DNA of 64,000 nt, taken from Polynucleobacter asymbioticus QLW-P1DMWA-1. GTDB lineage: Bacteria > Pseudomonadota > Gammaproteobacteria > Burkholderiales > Burkholderiaceae. The first letter of the stretch is position 1, and every line of letters starts with the position of its first letter. Shown piece by piece: positions 53,600-61,909 of the stretch. The stretch spans positions 310,001 through 374,000 of the forward strand of contig NC_009379.1 of NCBI RefSeq assembly GCF_000016345.1, in the 5' to 3' direction. A program made the position numbers and the translations under genes. The notes beneath the pieces are model-generated. The model searched no databases and had not been told where the DNA came from. It was given only the letters and a program-made list of their open reading frames with translations.

Positions 53600-54562
53600 A
53601 TGCGTTTTATTGATAAAACTCTCTTTCCTAGCGACATTACCCCTAAAACCGTTTTTGAAAATCGACGCTCTTTAATTAAGGCAGCTGCGGCGGGTAGTTT
53701 TGGGGCGGCCTTAGCGCCTTGGTTTTCAAGAGAGGCTTTAGCAGCAACCCCTGAAAAATTAAGCGCCACTCTCAATTCAGCATATTCATTAAAAGAAGAA
53801 ACTACGCCGTATAAGTACGTTACAACGTATAACAACTTTTATGAGTTCGGTACGGATAAAGCTGACCCCGCAGCAAATGCTGGTAGCTTGCAGACTCGCC
53901 CTTGGACAATCTCGATTGAGGGATTAGTCAAAAAGCCGATCACTCTAGATATTGATGCGCTTCTAAAGTTGGCGCCAATGGAAGAGCGCATTTACCGGAT
54001 GCGTTGTGTAGAGGGTTGGTCCATGGTCATTCCATGGGATGGTTATCCATTATCTAAACTGATTAATAAGGTAGAGCCTTTGGGTTCCGCCAAGTATGTG
54101 GAATTCATTTCGCTGGCTGACCGCAAGCAAATGCCTGGCTTGAGTAGCAATGTGATTGATTGGCCTTATCGCGAAGGTTTGCGTATGGATGAAGCGATGA
54201 ATCCCTTAACGCTATTAACCTTTGGTTTATATGGTGAGGTATTGCCTAAACAAAATGGGGCACCCGTTCGTATTGTGGTTCCCTGGAAGTACGGCTTTAA
54301 GAGTGCTAAATCGATTGTCAAAATTCGTTTTACTGAAGAGATGCCCAAGACTAGTTGGAATATGTTTGATGCACGTGAATATGGCTTTTATTCTAACGTT
54401 AATCCACAGGTAGATCATCCACGCTGGAGTCAGGCGACTGAGCGCCGCATTGGTGATGCTAAGGGAGTATTTGCTCCGAAGATTAAAACGCAAATGTTTA
54501 ATGGTTACGGTGATCAGGTAGCCAGTATGTATGCTGGAATGGATCTAAAGAAATATTATTAA
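53600..54562 (+). CDS. msrP: Periplasmic protein-methionine-sulfoxide reductase catalytic subunit
   Basis: A 320-residue molybdoenzyme. The Tat signal is [13 protein letters not shown] with twin Arg at 22-23; the molybdenum ligand is Cys136 in [20 protein letters not shown], followed by [20 protein letters not shown]. It repairs oxidised methionine in periplasmic proteins with electrons from the membrane haem protein MsrQ. No msrQ gene follows here; a lipocalin gene starts 3 bp after the stop and is probably co-transcribed. Confidence 0.95.
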   Translation: MRFIDKTLFPSDITPKTVFENRRSLIKAAAAGSFGAALAPWFSREALAATPEKLSATLNSAYSLKEETTPYKYVTTYNNFYEFGTDKADPAANAGSLQTRPWTISIEGLVKKPITLDIDALLKLAPMEERIYRMRCVEGWSMVIPWDGYPLSKLINKVEPLGSAKYVEFISLADRKQMPGLSSNVIDWPYREGLRMDEAMNPLTLLTFGLYGEVLPKQNGAPVRIVVPWKYGFKSAKSIVKIRFTEEMPKTSWNMFDAREYGFYSNVNPQVDHPRWSQATERRIGDAKGVFAPKIKTQMFNGYGDQVASMYAGMDLKKYY

Positions 54563-54565
54563 GCA

Positions 54566-55120
54566 ATGAGAAAAATCTATACAGCAGTCTTTGGCATCCT
54601 CCTTCTTCTATTCACATCATATGGCTATAGTCAATCTGAAGCGCCTGTAAAGACGATACCCAGTCTAGATGTTCCTCGCTATATGGGAACTTGGTATGAG
54701 GTTGCAAAATTCCCAAATTGGTTTCAGAGGAAATGCGTTGCCAATACCAAAGCTGAATACTCCATACAACCTGATGGCAACCTGAAGGTGCTCAACAGCT
54801 GTAAAACAGCCTCTGGGGAAGTAACAGACGCTGAAGGTGTCGCTAAACAGATTGGAGCAAAAGACTCCCCAAAACTGCTGGTTCGTTTCGCACCCGCATG
54901 GTTATCGTTCTTGCCGATGGTATGGGGTGATTATTGGGTGATTGATCTCGACCCACAATATCAAGTGGCTGCAGTGAGCGACCCAAAGCGTGAATATCTT
55001 TGGGTCTTATCTAGGACACCACAACTGAATCAGAAAACTTACGAAGAGCTACTGCAACGCTTAAAGGCGCAACAGTTTGATGTGCGTAAGCTTGAGTTAA
55101 CTACCCAAACAGGCAATTAA
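54566..55120 (+). CDS. Bacterial lipocalin (Blc-like), non-lipoprotein
   Basis: A 184-residue exported protein with a signal peptide (about 1-22, ending GYSQS). The first lipocalin motif is RYMGTWYEVAKFPNWFQ near residue 38; DYWVIDLDPQYQVAAVSDP and YLWVLSRTP are the second and third. Most Blc proteins are lipoproteins, but no Cys follows the signal region, so this one is likely soluble in the periplasm. Blc binds lipids such as lysophospholipids and responds to envelope stress. Adjacent to msrP (3 bp). Confidence 0.93.
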   Translation: MRKIYTAVFGILLLLFTSYGYSQSEAPVKTIPSLDVPRYMGTWYEVAKFPNWFQRKCVANTKAEYSIQPDGNLKVLNSCKTASGEVTDAEGVAKQIGAKDSPKLLVRFAPAWLSFLPMVWGDYWVIDLDPQYQVAAVSDPKREYLWVLSRTPQLNQKTYEELLQRLKAQQFDVRKLELTTQTGN

Positions 55121-56706
55121 GTTCTTCTGCCAGGCTCTGGCAAAGGTACCATCACTGCTTGTCCTGGCGCGCTACAGCCTTGATCGCAGCAGCGCCCAGG
55201 TTGTTTATTTTTCGTAATCGCCCGCTCTTCGCTACTAGTCAGCACTCCGCGATCTAATAAACGTTCCACTAGCTCTACTTTATTGCCAATAGGGTACTGA
55301 CGATAGATTTCTTGCTTCATTGCTGCTGGAGAGCCGCCACCATGTAGGCTAATGACGGAATACCAACCGCCTTGATAAGACGCTGTGAGATCTTCAATAA
55401 ACCGTGCAACTTCAATTCGCTTGTCATAAGGGACGGCTGGATTGGCTCGTAACACCTCTGCCAAAGTGGCTGCAGTTGCTGGGTTGTGATCTTCGTCTGG
55501 TCCTGGCAACGCTACGATTAATCCTCCCGATACTTCATGTGCCAAGCGATGCATGTCATAAATCTGCGTTGCTAATAAGAGTTTTCCGATATTAGAAAAT
55601 ACCGGCTCAGGCATAAATGATTTACTGTACGGATCTTGCGTTCCATAGACGCTAGCAGCCACACCGCAAGCATAAAATCCTTCAGTGATCTTAATGAGTT
55701 CAACCATCGGATCACGTAAATTAGATTTGGTTGCTGGATCCAATCCGTTCGCTTCGCACATTAAAGCGCCAGCACCAATTAACAGATCTCCAAAGCCTGC
55801 TCGCGCCGCGATGCAGCTATGACGATGATGGGTGGCGTAGTTATAAGTCAGCACGCTAGAGTGTTCCCATTCGCCAGCATAAAAAACACGATCCCAGGGA
55901 ACGAATACTTTATCGAATATCACTACCCCAGTCGATTGACCATATTTACTAGAAAATATCGGTTTACCATGCTCGACCTTGTCGCCTGGGCGTCCCGCTG
56001 GGCGTGCCACAATCGTAATACCTTTGGCATCCACAGGGACAGCACAGCAAATCGCAAAGGCTGCATCCTCTTTAGTCATATTGCGACCTGGCATGACTAA
56101 GAATTCATGCATGTAAGGGGCGCCAGTCACAATCGCTTTTGTACCCGAGATCACGACCCCTTTAGCATCTTGAGAAACGATATGTACGTAAGTATCTGGA
56201 TTTTCTTGCTCATGAGGTCTGCGGGAGCGATCTCCTTTTGCATCTGTCATGGCAATGCCTAATGCCAAGTCCTTCGTTTGTACATGCGATAGATACTCAG
56301 AAAATTTAGCACTATGCTCATTACTTCCTTTGGCATCATCAATGCGCGCAGAAACTTGTGCAATCGCATTTAACGCATCATGGGCTAAATAGCGTTGGGC
56401 ACATCCAGTTTCTTGGCAGAGTACACGTACCGCTTCTAATTTATTTAAGAGATCTCCAGAAGACTGATTAATGTGCAGCATTCTTGGTACAGGAGTGCCA
56501 TTCGAGTCAGCCAACATGAGCGGTGCTAGCGCTGGGTCATGGACCATGTCATAAGTCACTCCTAAGGCTTGGACTCCAGGGCGAAGAGAAGGCTCATCGG
56601 CGACGGATTCGATCAATCGACCATCGACATAGACAGTTGGCTTTAGTGAGCGCAATGACTCTTGATAGTCTTTGCTATTCATGAACTGGGAGGTGCTTTG
56701 ACTCAT
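55117..56706 (-). CDS. HpaB-family flavoprotein (4-hydroxyphenylacetate 3-hydroxylase / 4-hydroxybutyryl-CoA dehydratase superfamily)
   Basis: A 529-residue protein with the HpaB N-terminal domain (DGRLIESVADEPSLRPGVQA, then VTYDMVHDPALAPLM) and C-terminal domain (GWYSVISLHGGGSPAAMKQE). In AbfD the cluster ligands are Cys99, Cys103, His292 and Cys299; here the matching stretch is GCAQRYLAHD (Cys102 kept, Tyr106 for the second Cys), and HHRHSCIAARAG lacks a Cys seven after the His. So a 4Fe-4S dehydratase is unlikely and a reduced-flavin monooxygenase more likely. The tail has Cys506, Cys507 and Cys511, unusual for the family. Divergent from the TetR gene; a promoter with 17-base spacing overlaps a palindrome. 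Confidence 0.8.
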   Translation of the reverse strand: MSQSTSQFMNSKDYQESLRSLKPTVYVDGRLIESVADEPSLRPGVQALGVTYDMVHDPALAPLMLADSNGTPVPRMLHINQSSGDLLNKLEAVRVLCQETGCAQRYLAHDALNAIAQVSARIDDAKGSNEHSAKFSEYLSHVQTKDLALGIAMTDAKGDRSRRPHEQENPDTYVHIVSQDAKGVVISGTKAIVTGAPYMHEFLVMPGRNMTKEDAAFAICCAVPVDAKGITIVARPAGRPGDKVEHGKPIFSSKYGQSTGVVIFDKVFVPWDRVFYAGEWEHSSVLTYNYATHHRHSCIAARAGFGDLLIGAGALMCEANGLDPATKSNLRDPMVELIKITEGFYACGVAASVYGTQDPYSKSFMPEPVFSNIGKLLLATQIYDMHRLAHEVSGGLIVALPGPDEDHNPATAATLAEVLRANPAVPYDKRIEVARFIEDLTASYQGGWYSVISLHGGGSPAAMKQEIYRQYPIGNKVELVERLLDRGVLTSSEERAITKNKQPGRCCDQGCSAPGQAVMVPLPEPGRRT

Positions 56707-56749
56707 GGAGGATGCCTAAGGTAATTGGCGTTAAAGGGTGATTAGTTAA

Positions 56750-56778
56750 ATCATACACATAAATTGAACAGTGTTCAA
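56750..56778 (-). promoter_or_regulatory. HpaB-gene promoter with TetR-type operator
   Basis: On the minus strand TTGAAC (56773-56778) and TATGAT (56750-56755) are spaced by 17 bases, a good sigma-70 promoter. The perfect palindrome TTGAACAGTGTTCAA (56764-56778) covers the -35. The divergent TetR gene starts at 56806, so its product is the likely ligand of this site. Confidence 0.65.
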
Positions 56779-56805
56779 TAATATAAACATATGTATAATT
56801 TCGGT

Positions 56806-57474
56806 ATGAATCAAGCCGCTGCCACCGCTCGAGATCTTCGCCAGCAAGCCCTCGCGGATGCAAAGCGGAGTCATATTTTGAACGCAGCCACCTCAGTATT
56901 TATTGAGTTTGGCCTAGAAGCCGTCAGCATGCGCGAGATTGCTAAGCGGGCTGGCTATACCGCAGGTGCTATTTATAGCTACTTCGCCAATAAGGAAGAG
57001 ATTTATGGGGCGCTCTTAGCAGAATCATTAGAGCGCTTGAATGCATTTGTAAGTGAAGCTGAGCGAGCCATTTCCCTAAATGAGGATACCGGCTCGTCAA
57101 ATGATTTTCTCGTATTGCAAAAAAGTGTTTTAGCGTTTTATCAGTTCTACCGAGATAACCCACGTGATTTGGATTTGGGTTTTTATCTGTTTCAGGGCCT
57201 TAAGCCACGGGGCCTAACAAATGAATGGGATTCACAACTCAATGCACGACTTCGAGATGCCATGCGCCCCCAAGAGATCGCTTTGAGTAAATTGGGTTTT
57301 AGTAAAAATGAGATTGACACAGAAGTGACAGCCATCTTTGCCCATATTGTTGGGGTCTTGCTTCTTAACCATACGGGACGCATTCGAATGTTTGGTAAAA
57401 GTGCAGATGAATTAATCAAACATTATCTTGATAACCTAGCCCTTCGTATACCGAAGATGACGAAGCAAAAATAA
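56806..57474 (+). CDS. TetR/AcrR-family transcriptional regulator
   Basis: A 222-residue repressor. The HTH is at about residues 25-60: HILNAATSVFIEFGLEAVSM, REIAKRAGYTAGAIYSYFAN, KEEIY. The C-terminal ligand-binding part is helical. A TATAAT at 56794-56799 overlaps the codons after the upstream ATG at 56791, so I prefer ATG 56806; neither has a clear ribosome site, and the message may be nearly leaderless. It is divergent from the HpaB-family gene and probably represses it; the isochorismatase and SDR genes follow on its strand. Confidence 0.9.
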   Translation: MNQAAATARDLRQQALADAKRSHILNAATSVFIEFGLEAVSMREIAKRAGYTAGAIYSYFANKEEIYGALLAESLERLNAFVSEAERAISLNEDTGSSNDFLVLQKSVLAFYQFYRDNPRDLDLGFYLFQGLKPRGLTNEWDSQLNARLRDAMRPQEIALSKLGFSKNEIDTEVTAIFAHIVGVLLLNHTGRIRMFGKSADELIKHYLDNLALRIPKMTKQK

Positions 57475-57487
57475 CGAGATACATTCT

Positions 57488-58042
57488 ATGTTTAATCAAG
57501 CTACTAGCGCTCTGATCTTGGTGGATTACCAGACACGACTCTTACCAAGTATTCATGGAGGGGAAGCTGCCGTAAAGGCGGCCCTCATGTTGGCGCAGGC
57601 CGCCGCCTTAATGGAGGTTCCCGTCATTGGAACTGAGCAAAATCCAGAAGGGCTCGGTCCAAATGATGAGCGGATTCGCAATTGCTGTAATGAAACTGTA
57701 TTGAAATATTCGTTTAATGGAGTGGAAGATGGATTGGTGGCGTCTATTCAAAAAATCAATTCCTCGATTAATCAGACTGTACTTGCCGGTTGCGAAACCC
57801 ATGTATGCCTGATGCAAACCGCATTGGGTTTAAAGGCGAAGGGATTTGATGTGGCTGTAGTGGCCGAGGCTTGTGGTAGTAGGTCGCCAAACGATAAACA
57901 ACTGGCCATTGAGCGTATGCGAGATCAAGGAATTACAATTCTTGGTATAGAAATGATTATTTTTGAATGGTTAACGACTTTGAATCACCCTCAATTTAAA
58001 AATATTTTGCAGCTAATTAAAAATAGAGAAGTAAAAAATTAA
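57488..58042 (+). CDS. Isochorismatase-family cysteine hydrolase
   Basis: A 184-residue protein. Catalytic residues: Asp13 (ALILVDYQTRL), a Lys in VLKYSFNG near residue 73, and Cys107 in GCETHVCLMQTA, with a cis-peptide-type stretch before it. Members hydrolyse amides or act on small acids; isochorismatase activity itself is rare in such short forms. It is 13 bp behind the TetR gene and may share its transcript. Confidence 0.9.
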   Translation: MFNQATSALILVDYQTRLLPSIHGGEAAVKAALMLAQAAALMEVPVIGTEQNPEGLGPNDERIRNCCNETVLKYSFNGVEDGLVASIQKINSSINQTVLAGCETHVCLMQTALGLKAKGFDVAVVAEACGSRSPNDKQLAIERMRDQGITILGIEMIIFEWLTTLNHPQFKNILQLIKNREVKN

Positions 58043-58071
58043 TTATTAATAGAGACAATACAAGAGGAAAT

Positions 58072-58842
58072 ATGGAACACACTGTTTTAGTAACTGGCGC
58101 TACCGCTGGATTTGGTGAGGCAACTGCTCGTCGCTTTTTAGCTCATGGACATAAGGTAATTGCCGTAGGCAGAAGAATTGAACGCCTCGAGGCTTTGAAG
58201 GCATCACTTCCGGTGGATCAACAGAAAAAATTACTCACCATGGTGGTGGATGTATGCGATGCTGCTAAGGTGGATGTTTTGGCATCAGCCCTACCGGCTG
58301 ATTTTGCAAACGTCAGCGTCCTAGTAAACAACGCTGGCTTGGCCCTCGGCTTAGAGCCAGCGCACAAAGCATTTTTGAGCGACTGGGATCGAATGATTGA
58401 TACCAATATCAAAGGCCTAGCCCATATGAGTCGCGCCTTTTTACCAGGAATGGTTGAGCGCAAACGTGGTCACGTGATTAATCTGGGTTCTGTTGCAGCT
58501 AATTACCCGTATCCTGGTGGCAACGTTTACGGCGGCACTAAGGCGTTTGTAAAACAATTTAGCTTGAATTTGCGTGCTGATTTGGTTGGCACACCAGTGC
58601 GAGTCACTTGTATAGAGCCTGGAATGTGCTCTGGTACTGAGTTTTCAAATGTACGCTTTAAGGGTGATGACGATAAGGCCGGTCAAGTCTATACCGGAGT
58701 AAAGGCTTTAAGTGCAGATGATGTTGCAGAGGCGATCTACTGGACAGCCACTTTACCAAGCCATATGAATATCAACGTTTTAGAAATGATGCCGGTTCAG
58801 CAATCCTTTAATGCATTTAATGTGCATCGCGGGGAGTTTTAA
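58072..58842 (+). CDS. Short-chain dehydrogenase (YdfG-like)
   Basis: A 256-residue classical SDR: VTGATAGFGEATARRF at the N-terminus (TGxxxGxG), VNNAGLALGLEPA, HVINLGSVAANYPYPGGNVY with Ser, and YGGTKAFVKQF with the YxxxK pair. YdfG-like enzymes oxidise 3-hydroxy acids such as serine or reduce malonic semialdehyde with NADP. GAGGAAAT precedes the ATG. Convergent with the DUF2889 gene (overlap 4 bp). The substrate is not known. Confidence 0.9.
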   Translation: MEHTVLVTGATAGFGEATARRFLAHGHKVIAVGRRIERLEALKASLPVDQQKKLLTMVVDVCDAAKVDVLASALPADFANVSVLVNNAGLALGLEPAHKAFLSDWDRMIDTNIKGLAHMSRAFLPGMVERKRGHVINLGSVAANYPYPGGNVYGGTKAFVKQFSLNLRADLVGTPVRVTCIEPGMCSGTEFSNVRFKGDDDKAGQVYTGVKALSADDVAEAIYWTATLPSHMNINVLEMMPVQQSFNAFNVHRGEF

Positions 58843-59387
58843 GACGACTTGTCTTGATCTTTCCATTGATAAAACTGGGGATAGATTCGCATCACCACGG
58901 GGCCATTAAAGTCCCATGATTTACAGCCGCCCAAGTAAAGGGGCGGCTTATTTTCATCTGGATCAAATAAAGCCCCTGGAATAGACTGAAAGGCGGCAGT
59001 TGCCATGCTATTGAGCAACTCGCGCAAATGCGTACAGCCTTGTATGCCACCCAAATGGGTTTGAATCGTTTTGCGCCATCCTTTCCCTAGGCGCGCGCCG
59101 ATGAGTGCATTCATGGGTGGAACTACGAGCGGGCATTCTGGATGAGGATGGCCATCCATCGCTACTTCGATATCTTGAATGACTAATTCGTTATTGACAG
59201 TAAGGCGTACCCACATATCATGAAATGCCTCGCCTGGTTGCCAAATTTTGGTTCCAGTCTGAAAGGGTGCCGCCTTGGTATCTTTTAAGTGACCTTCAAT
59301 ATCCCAAAGACCATCTTCTCGAGCGTACCCATAAAAAGTAATTTCTCGGGTGTGTAATGGAGAGCGCTTTTCAGGGGATGACAACAT
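58839..59387 (-). CDS. DUF2889 protein
   Basis: A 182-residue protein from ATG 59387. RSPLHTREITFYGYAREDGL, WDIEGHLKDTKAAPF and LGGIQGCTHLRELLNSMATA are the DUF2889 pattern, common in Burkholderiales and linked in some loci to degradation of aromatic or steroid compounds. Function not established. An in-frame ATG at 59480 would overlap the rsuA region and add residues without family likeness. Confidence 0.85.
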   Translation of the reverse strand: MLSSPEKRSPLHTREITFYGYAREDGLWDIEGHLKDTKAAPFQTGTKIWQPGEAFHDMWVRLTVNNELVIQDIEVAMDGHPHPECPLVVPPMNALIGARLGKGWRKTIQTHLGGIQGCTHLRELLNSMATAAFQSIPGALFDPDENKPPLYLGGCKSWDFNGPVVMRIYPQFYQWKDQDKSS

Positions 59388-59473
59388 GGGGGCCAATTCA
59401 AATTTAAAAGATATGTCTAATGATAATGAATAGACTAAAAGTACACCAATTCGCCTGTAGTATTCTTGGCTGT

Positions 59474-60199
59474 ATGGCAAAACCCATTTCCCTCGAAAAG
59501 ATTCTATTTAGCCAAGGCTTTGGCACGCGGCGCTATTGCAGCGATTTGGTATACGCCGATTTGGTGAAGGTCAATGGTGTATTGGCCGAAGATCCCGAAG
59601 AAAGAATTGCAACCGAGGGTTTGGTCTTGACCGTAGAAGACCGGGATTGGGAATACCATGAAAAAGCTTATATCGCATTTAATAAGCCAGAAAATTATGA
59701 GTGCTCGCATAAAACTACGCATCACCCCAGTGTTTACAGTCTATTACCGAGCCCATTTGTAGAGCGAGGCTTGCAATGCGTAGGGCGATTAGATTTTGAC
59801 ACCACCGGGCTTTTATTGATTTCGGACGACGGGCAGTTTATTCATAAGATGACGACGCCTAAAAAGAATATTGGTAAGGTGTATGAGATCACTACGCCTG
59901 AGCCCATAACGCAATCGCAAATCGATCATTTATTAAATGGAGTGGTATTAGACGATGATCCCAAGCCCTGTTTTGCAGTGGCATGCAATCAACTCACTGA
60001 ATACACCTTGGCGATGACTATTGTTGAAGGGCGCTATCACCAGGTTAAGCGGATGATGGCTGCAGTGGGCAATCATGTTGCCAAGCTCCATCGCACAGAA
60101 ATTGGTGCGTACCTTATGCCAACGGATTTAGCGGAAGGGGAGTGGCGCTGGCTTTATCCTCAAGACCTGCAAATGTTATCTAAGAGTGTTGCTGCATAG
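59474..60199 (+). CDS. rsuA: RsuA-type 16S rRNA pseudouridine synthase
   Basis: A 241-residue protein from ATG 59474 (in-frame start at 59420 is possible). An S4-like domain is at residues about 1-55 (ISLEKILFSQGFGTRRYCSD), and the catalytic motif is GRLDFDTTGLLLISDDGQF near residue 100, with its Asp. KPENYECS and RYHQVKRMMAAVGNHV are the RsuA-branch segments. It makes pseudouridine 516 in 16S rRNA. Followed by phhB at 7 bp. Confidence 0.92.
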   Translation: MAKPISLEKILFSQGFGTRRYCSDLVYADLVKVNGVLAEDPEERIATEGLVLTVEDRDWEYHEKAYIAFNKPENYECSHKTTHHPSVYSLLPSPFVERGLQCVGRLDFDTTGLLLISDDGQFIHKMTTPKKNIGKVYEITTPEPITQSQIDHLLNGVVLDDDPKPCFAVACNQLTEYTLAMTIVEGRYHQVKRMMAAVGNHVAKLHRTEIGAYLMPTDLAEGEWRWLYPQDLQMLSKSVAA

Positions 60200-60206
60200 C
60201 AGTGTC

Positions 60207-60518
60207 ATGACTTCGAATTCAATACTGCCGGCTGATTATGATTTTGAGGGTGTTATTCCCTTATGGAAAGTCAATGTAGAAGAGAAAAAAATGACTCGCC
60301 AATTTACTTTTCAACACTTTATTCAAGCTTTCGAATTTATGACTCATTGTGCAAGTTATGCAGAAGAATTGAATCATCATCCTGATTGGTCGAATTCTTG
60401 GAATATAGTAAAGGTTGAGTTAAGCACTCACTCTGCAGGTGCTTTGACTGAGTTAGATATAAAAATGGCATCCTTTATGGATGCCATGGCCCTACAGCTT
60501 GAAACCAAATCGAAATAA
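60207..60518 (+). CDS. phhB: 4a-hydroxytetrahydrobiopterin dehydratase
   Basis: A 103-residue PCD/DCoH protein: FTFQHFIQAFEFMTHCASYA, ELNHHPDWSNSWNIVKVEL (the catalytic HHP and W-N-V-V-L pattern) and LTELDIKMASFMDAMAL. It regenerates pterin cofactor for aromatic amino-acid hydroxylases. ATG at 60207 is chosen; TTG at 60186 would overlap rsuA. No hydroxylase gene is in the window. Confidence 0.92.
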   Translation: MTSNSILPADYDFEGVIPLWKVNVEEKKMTRQFTFQHFIQAFEFMTHCASYAEELNHHPDWSNSWNIVKVELSTHSAGALTELDIKMASFMDAMALQLETKSK

Positions 60519-60525
60519 TCGATTA

Positions 60526-60741
60526 TTAATGTTCTTCGCCCTCGTCTTCCTCTTCATTGAGGCTCATCAAAATGGTGGCAAGTAGGCCATAAACGACTTC
60601 CGTGGCGATAAAGCCATCTTCATCTAGCTCATCAATTAAGTCATTGAGACACTCTTCTGTGGGCTCATTCAGCAAGGTCATTGCGCATTCGCACCCGTAG
60701 TCGAAATCTTCATCGTTTTGGGTTTGATCTTCGTTTGTCAT
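60526..60741 (-). CDS. Small acidic protein, unknown
   Basis: A 71-residue protein with about a third Asp and Glu, two close cysteines (GCECAM), and an acidic tail (EEEDEGEEH). AAGGATAAAC precedes the ATG, so translation is likely. I cannot name a family. Its acidic character may suggest a mimic of nucleic acid or a metal binder, but nothing shows this. Convergent with phhB. Confidence 0.7.
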   Translation of the reverse strand: MTNEDQTQNDEDFDYGCECAMTLLNEPTEECLNDLIDELDEDGFIATEVVYGLLATILMSLNEEEDEGEEH

Positions 60742-60869
60742 GTTTATCCTTAATTGAGACTTCAGGATAGCAAATTACACCAGAAATCGATAGGGATATA
60801 TGTTTTATGTACAAGAAAGCCAGTTATCTGCTTTAGAGAAATTGGGTGTATCCAATTTACAATCCAGAT

Positions 60870-61184
60870 ATGAAAATTAAATGTACCCTTTTTACTATTT
60901 ATTTTTTGGGTTTTGCAAGCTCTGTGAGTGCACAAACTCCACCCCCATTAGGTTCGAAGACTTTTTCTCCGTATACGCCAGCCCAACTCAAGGCTTTAAA
61001 TAGCCGATCGCTCACTCCAGTTGAAGGCCCCTTTGGCGCCACCACACTCAATGGGCAGCCAGTTACAACAACTCAGTCTTCTGGTAAATACTTTAGTGCC
61101 CCTGAGGGCGAAGAAGAGGCTGAGGCTCTCGAAACAGAATCGGCTGATCCCTACACCCCAATGTCACCAGTAATGACTTTTTAA
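60870..61184 (+). CDS. Small exported protein, unknown
   Basis: A 104-residue protein from ATG 60870 (an in-frame ATG at 60846 is less likely). Residues 1-21 are a signal peptide (MKIKC, hydrophobic core, SVSA-Q). The mature part is rich in Pro, Thr and Ser and has no motif I know. Probably periplasmic. It ends 6 bp before the convergent SRAP gene. Confidence 0.65.
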   Translation: MKIKCTLFTIYFLGFASSVSAQTPPPLGSKTFSPYTPAQLKALNSRSLTPVEGPFGATTLNGQPVTTTQSSGKYFSAPEGEEEAEALETESADPYTPMSPVMTF

Positions 61185-61190
61185 AATTAT

Positions 61191-61814
61191 TTACTCGGCG
61201 ATCGCTAACTCTGTCATCGACTCGCAACAGAGTAATGCGCTAGCCGCCTCTGGTGTAGCGTTCAACCAATCGTTGAACAACTCCGGTCGAAGAGGTACTA
61301 CAGTACGTTTTTCATCCTCTGGTTTATGAAAGCGTTTCATCACTGGATGATTGCTAGCATCTATCGTGAGCATCGAGAAAGATACAATGAATTCGCCGGT
61401 ATCTGGTTCCGTCCATGTATCCCAAATCGAGGCAATAGCCATAGGTTTATGTTGAGCTTGATGAATGCGAGTGCGCACTGCTTTGCCTGATTCATAACTG
61501 GGTTCATAAAATGCATCTACCAATGTGAGGGCGTAATGTCGTTTAGCCCATGCATTTTTATATGAAGGTTTGATTGCGACAGTTTCAGCTCGTGCATTGT
61601 AAGTTTTTCTACCAAAATCCTCATCCTTAGCCCAGGCTGGGATCAGGCCAAATCGAGCAAGTCCAATTGCCATGCGGTCAGTATTGTGGCTTTTTAAAAC
61701 AATCGGTCCTGGATAAGTGGGAAATACATCGTGGGCGGTGGATGCTGGTAAATCCAGATCGAAATGGGATTTAACCCAATCTATGTTGACAGTGGTGAGG
61801 TATTGAACACACAT
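61191..61814 (-). CDS. SOS-response-associated peptidase family protein (SRAP / YedK-HMCES)
   Basis: A 207-residue protein. The catalytic Cys2 (MCVQY) becomes N-terminal after Met removal; YNARAET, the Glu in VDAFYEPSYES (commonly FYEW), and the His in HPVMKRFH are present. The family binds abasic sites in single-stranded DNA by a covalent thiazolidine link and protects them. Length fits YedK (about 220). No LexA site is evident upstream, and no SOS genes are next to it. Confidence 0.93.
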   Translation of the reverse strand: MCVQYLTTVNIDWVKSHFDLDLPASTAHDVFPTYPGPIVLKSHNTDRMAIGLARFGLIPAWAKDEDFGRKTYNARAETVAIKPSYKNAWAKRHYALTLVDAFYEPSYESGKAVRTRIHQAQHKPMAIASIWDTWTEPDTGEFIVSFSMLTIDASNHPVMKRFHKPEDEKRTVVPLRPELFNDWLNATPEAASALLCCESMTELAIAE

Positions 61815-61909
61815 CTGCTTATTTTACTGGCATGAATGGGACTACGTTTGGCTTGATAAAAGCACTCTACTGTTAATATTAGAGCTCATTTTTAGAAAGA
61901 TTGAACCCT

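Noticed and set aside
55117..56706. Calling the HpaB-family gene 4-hydroxybutyryl-CoA dehydratase
   Set aside because: Cluster ligands seen in that enzyme are not all present in the translated sequence.
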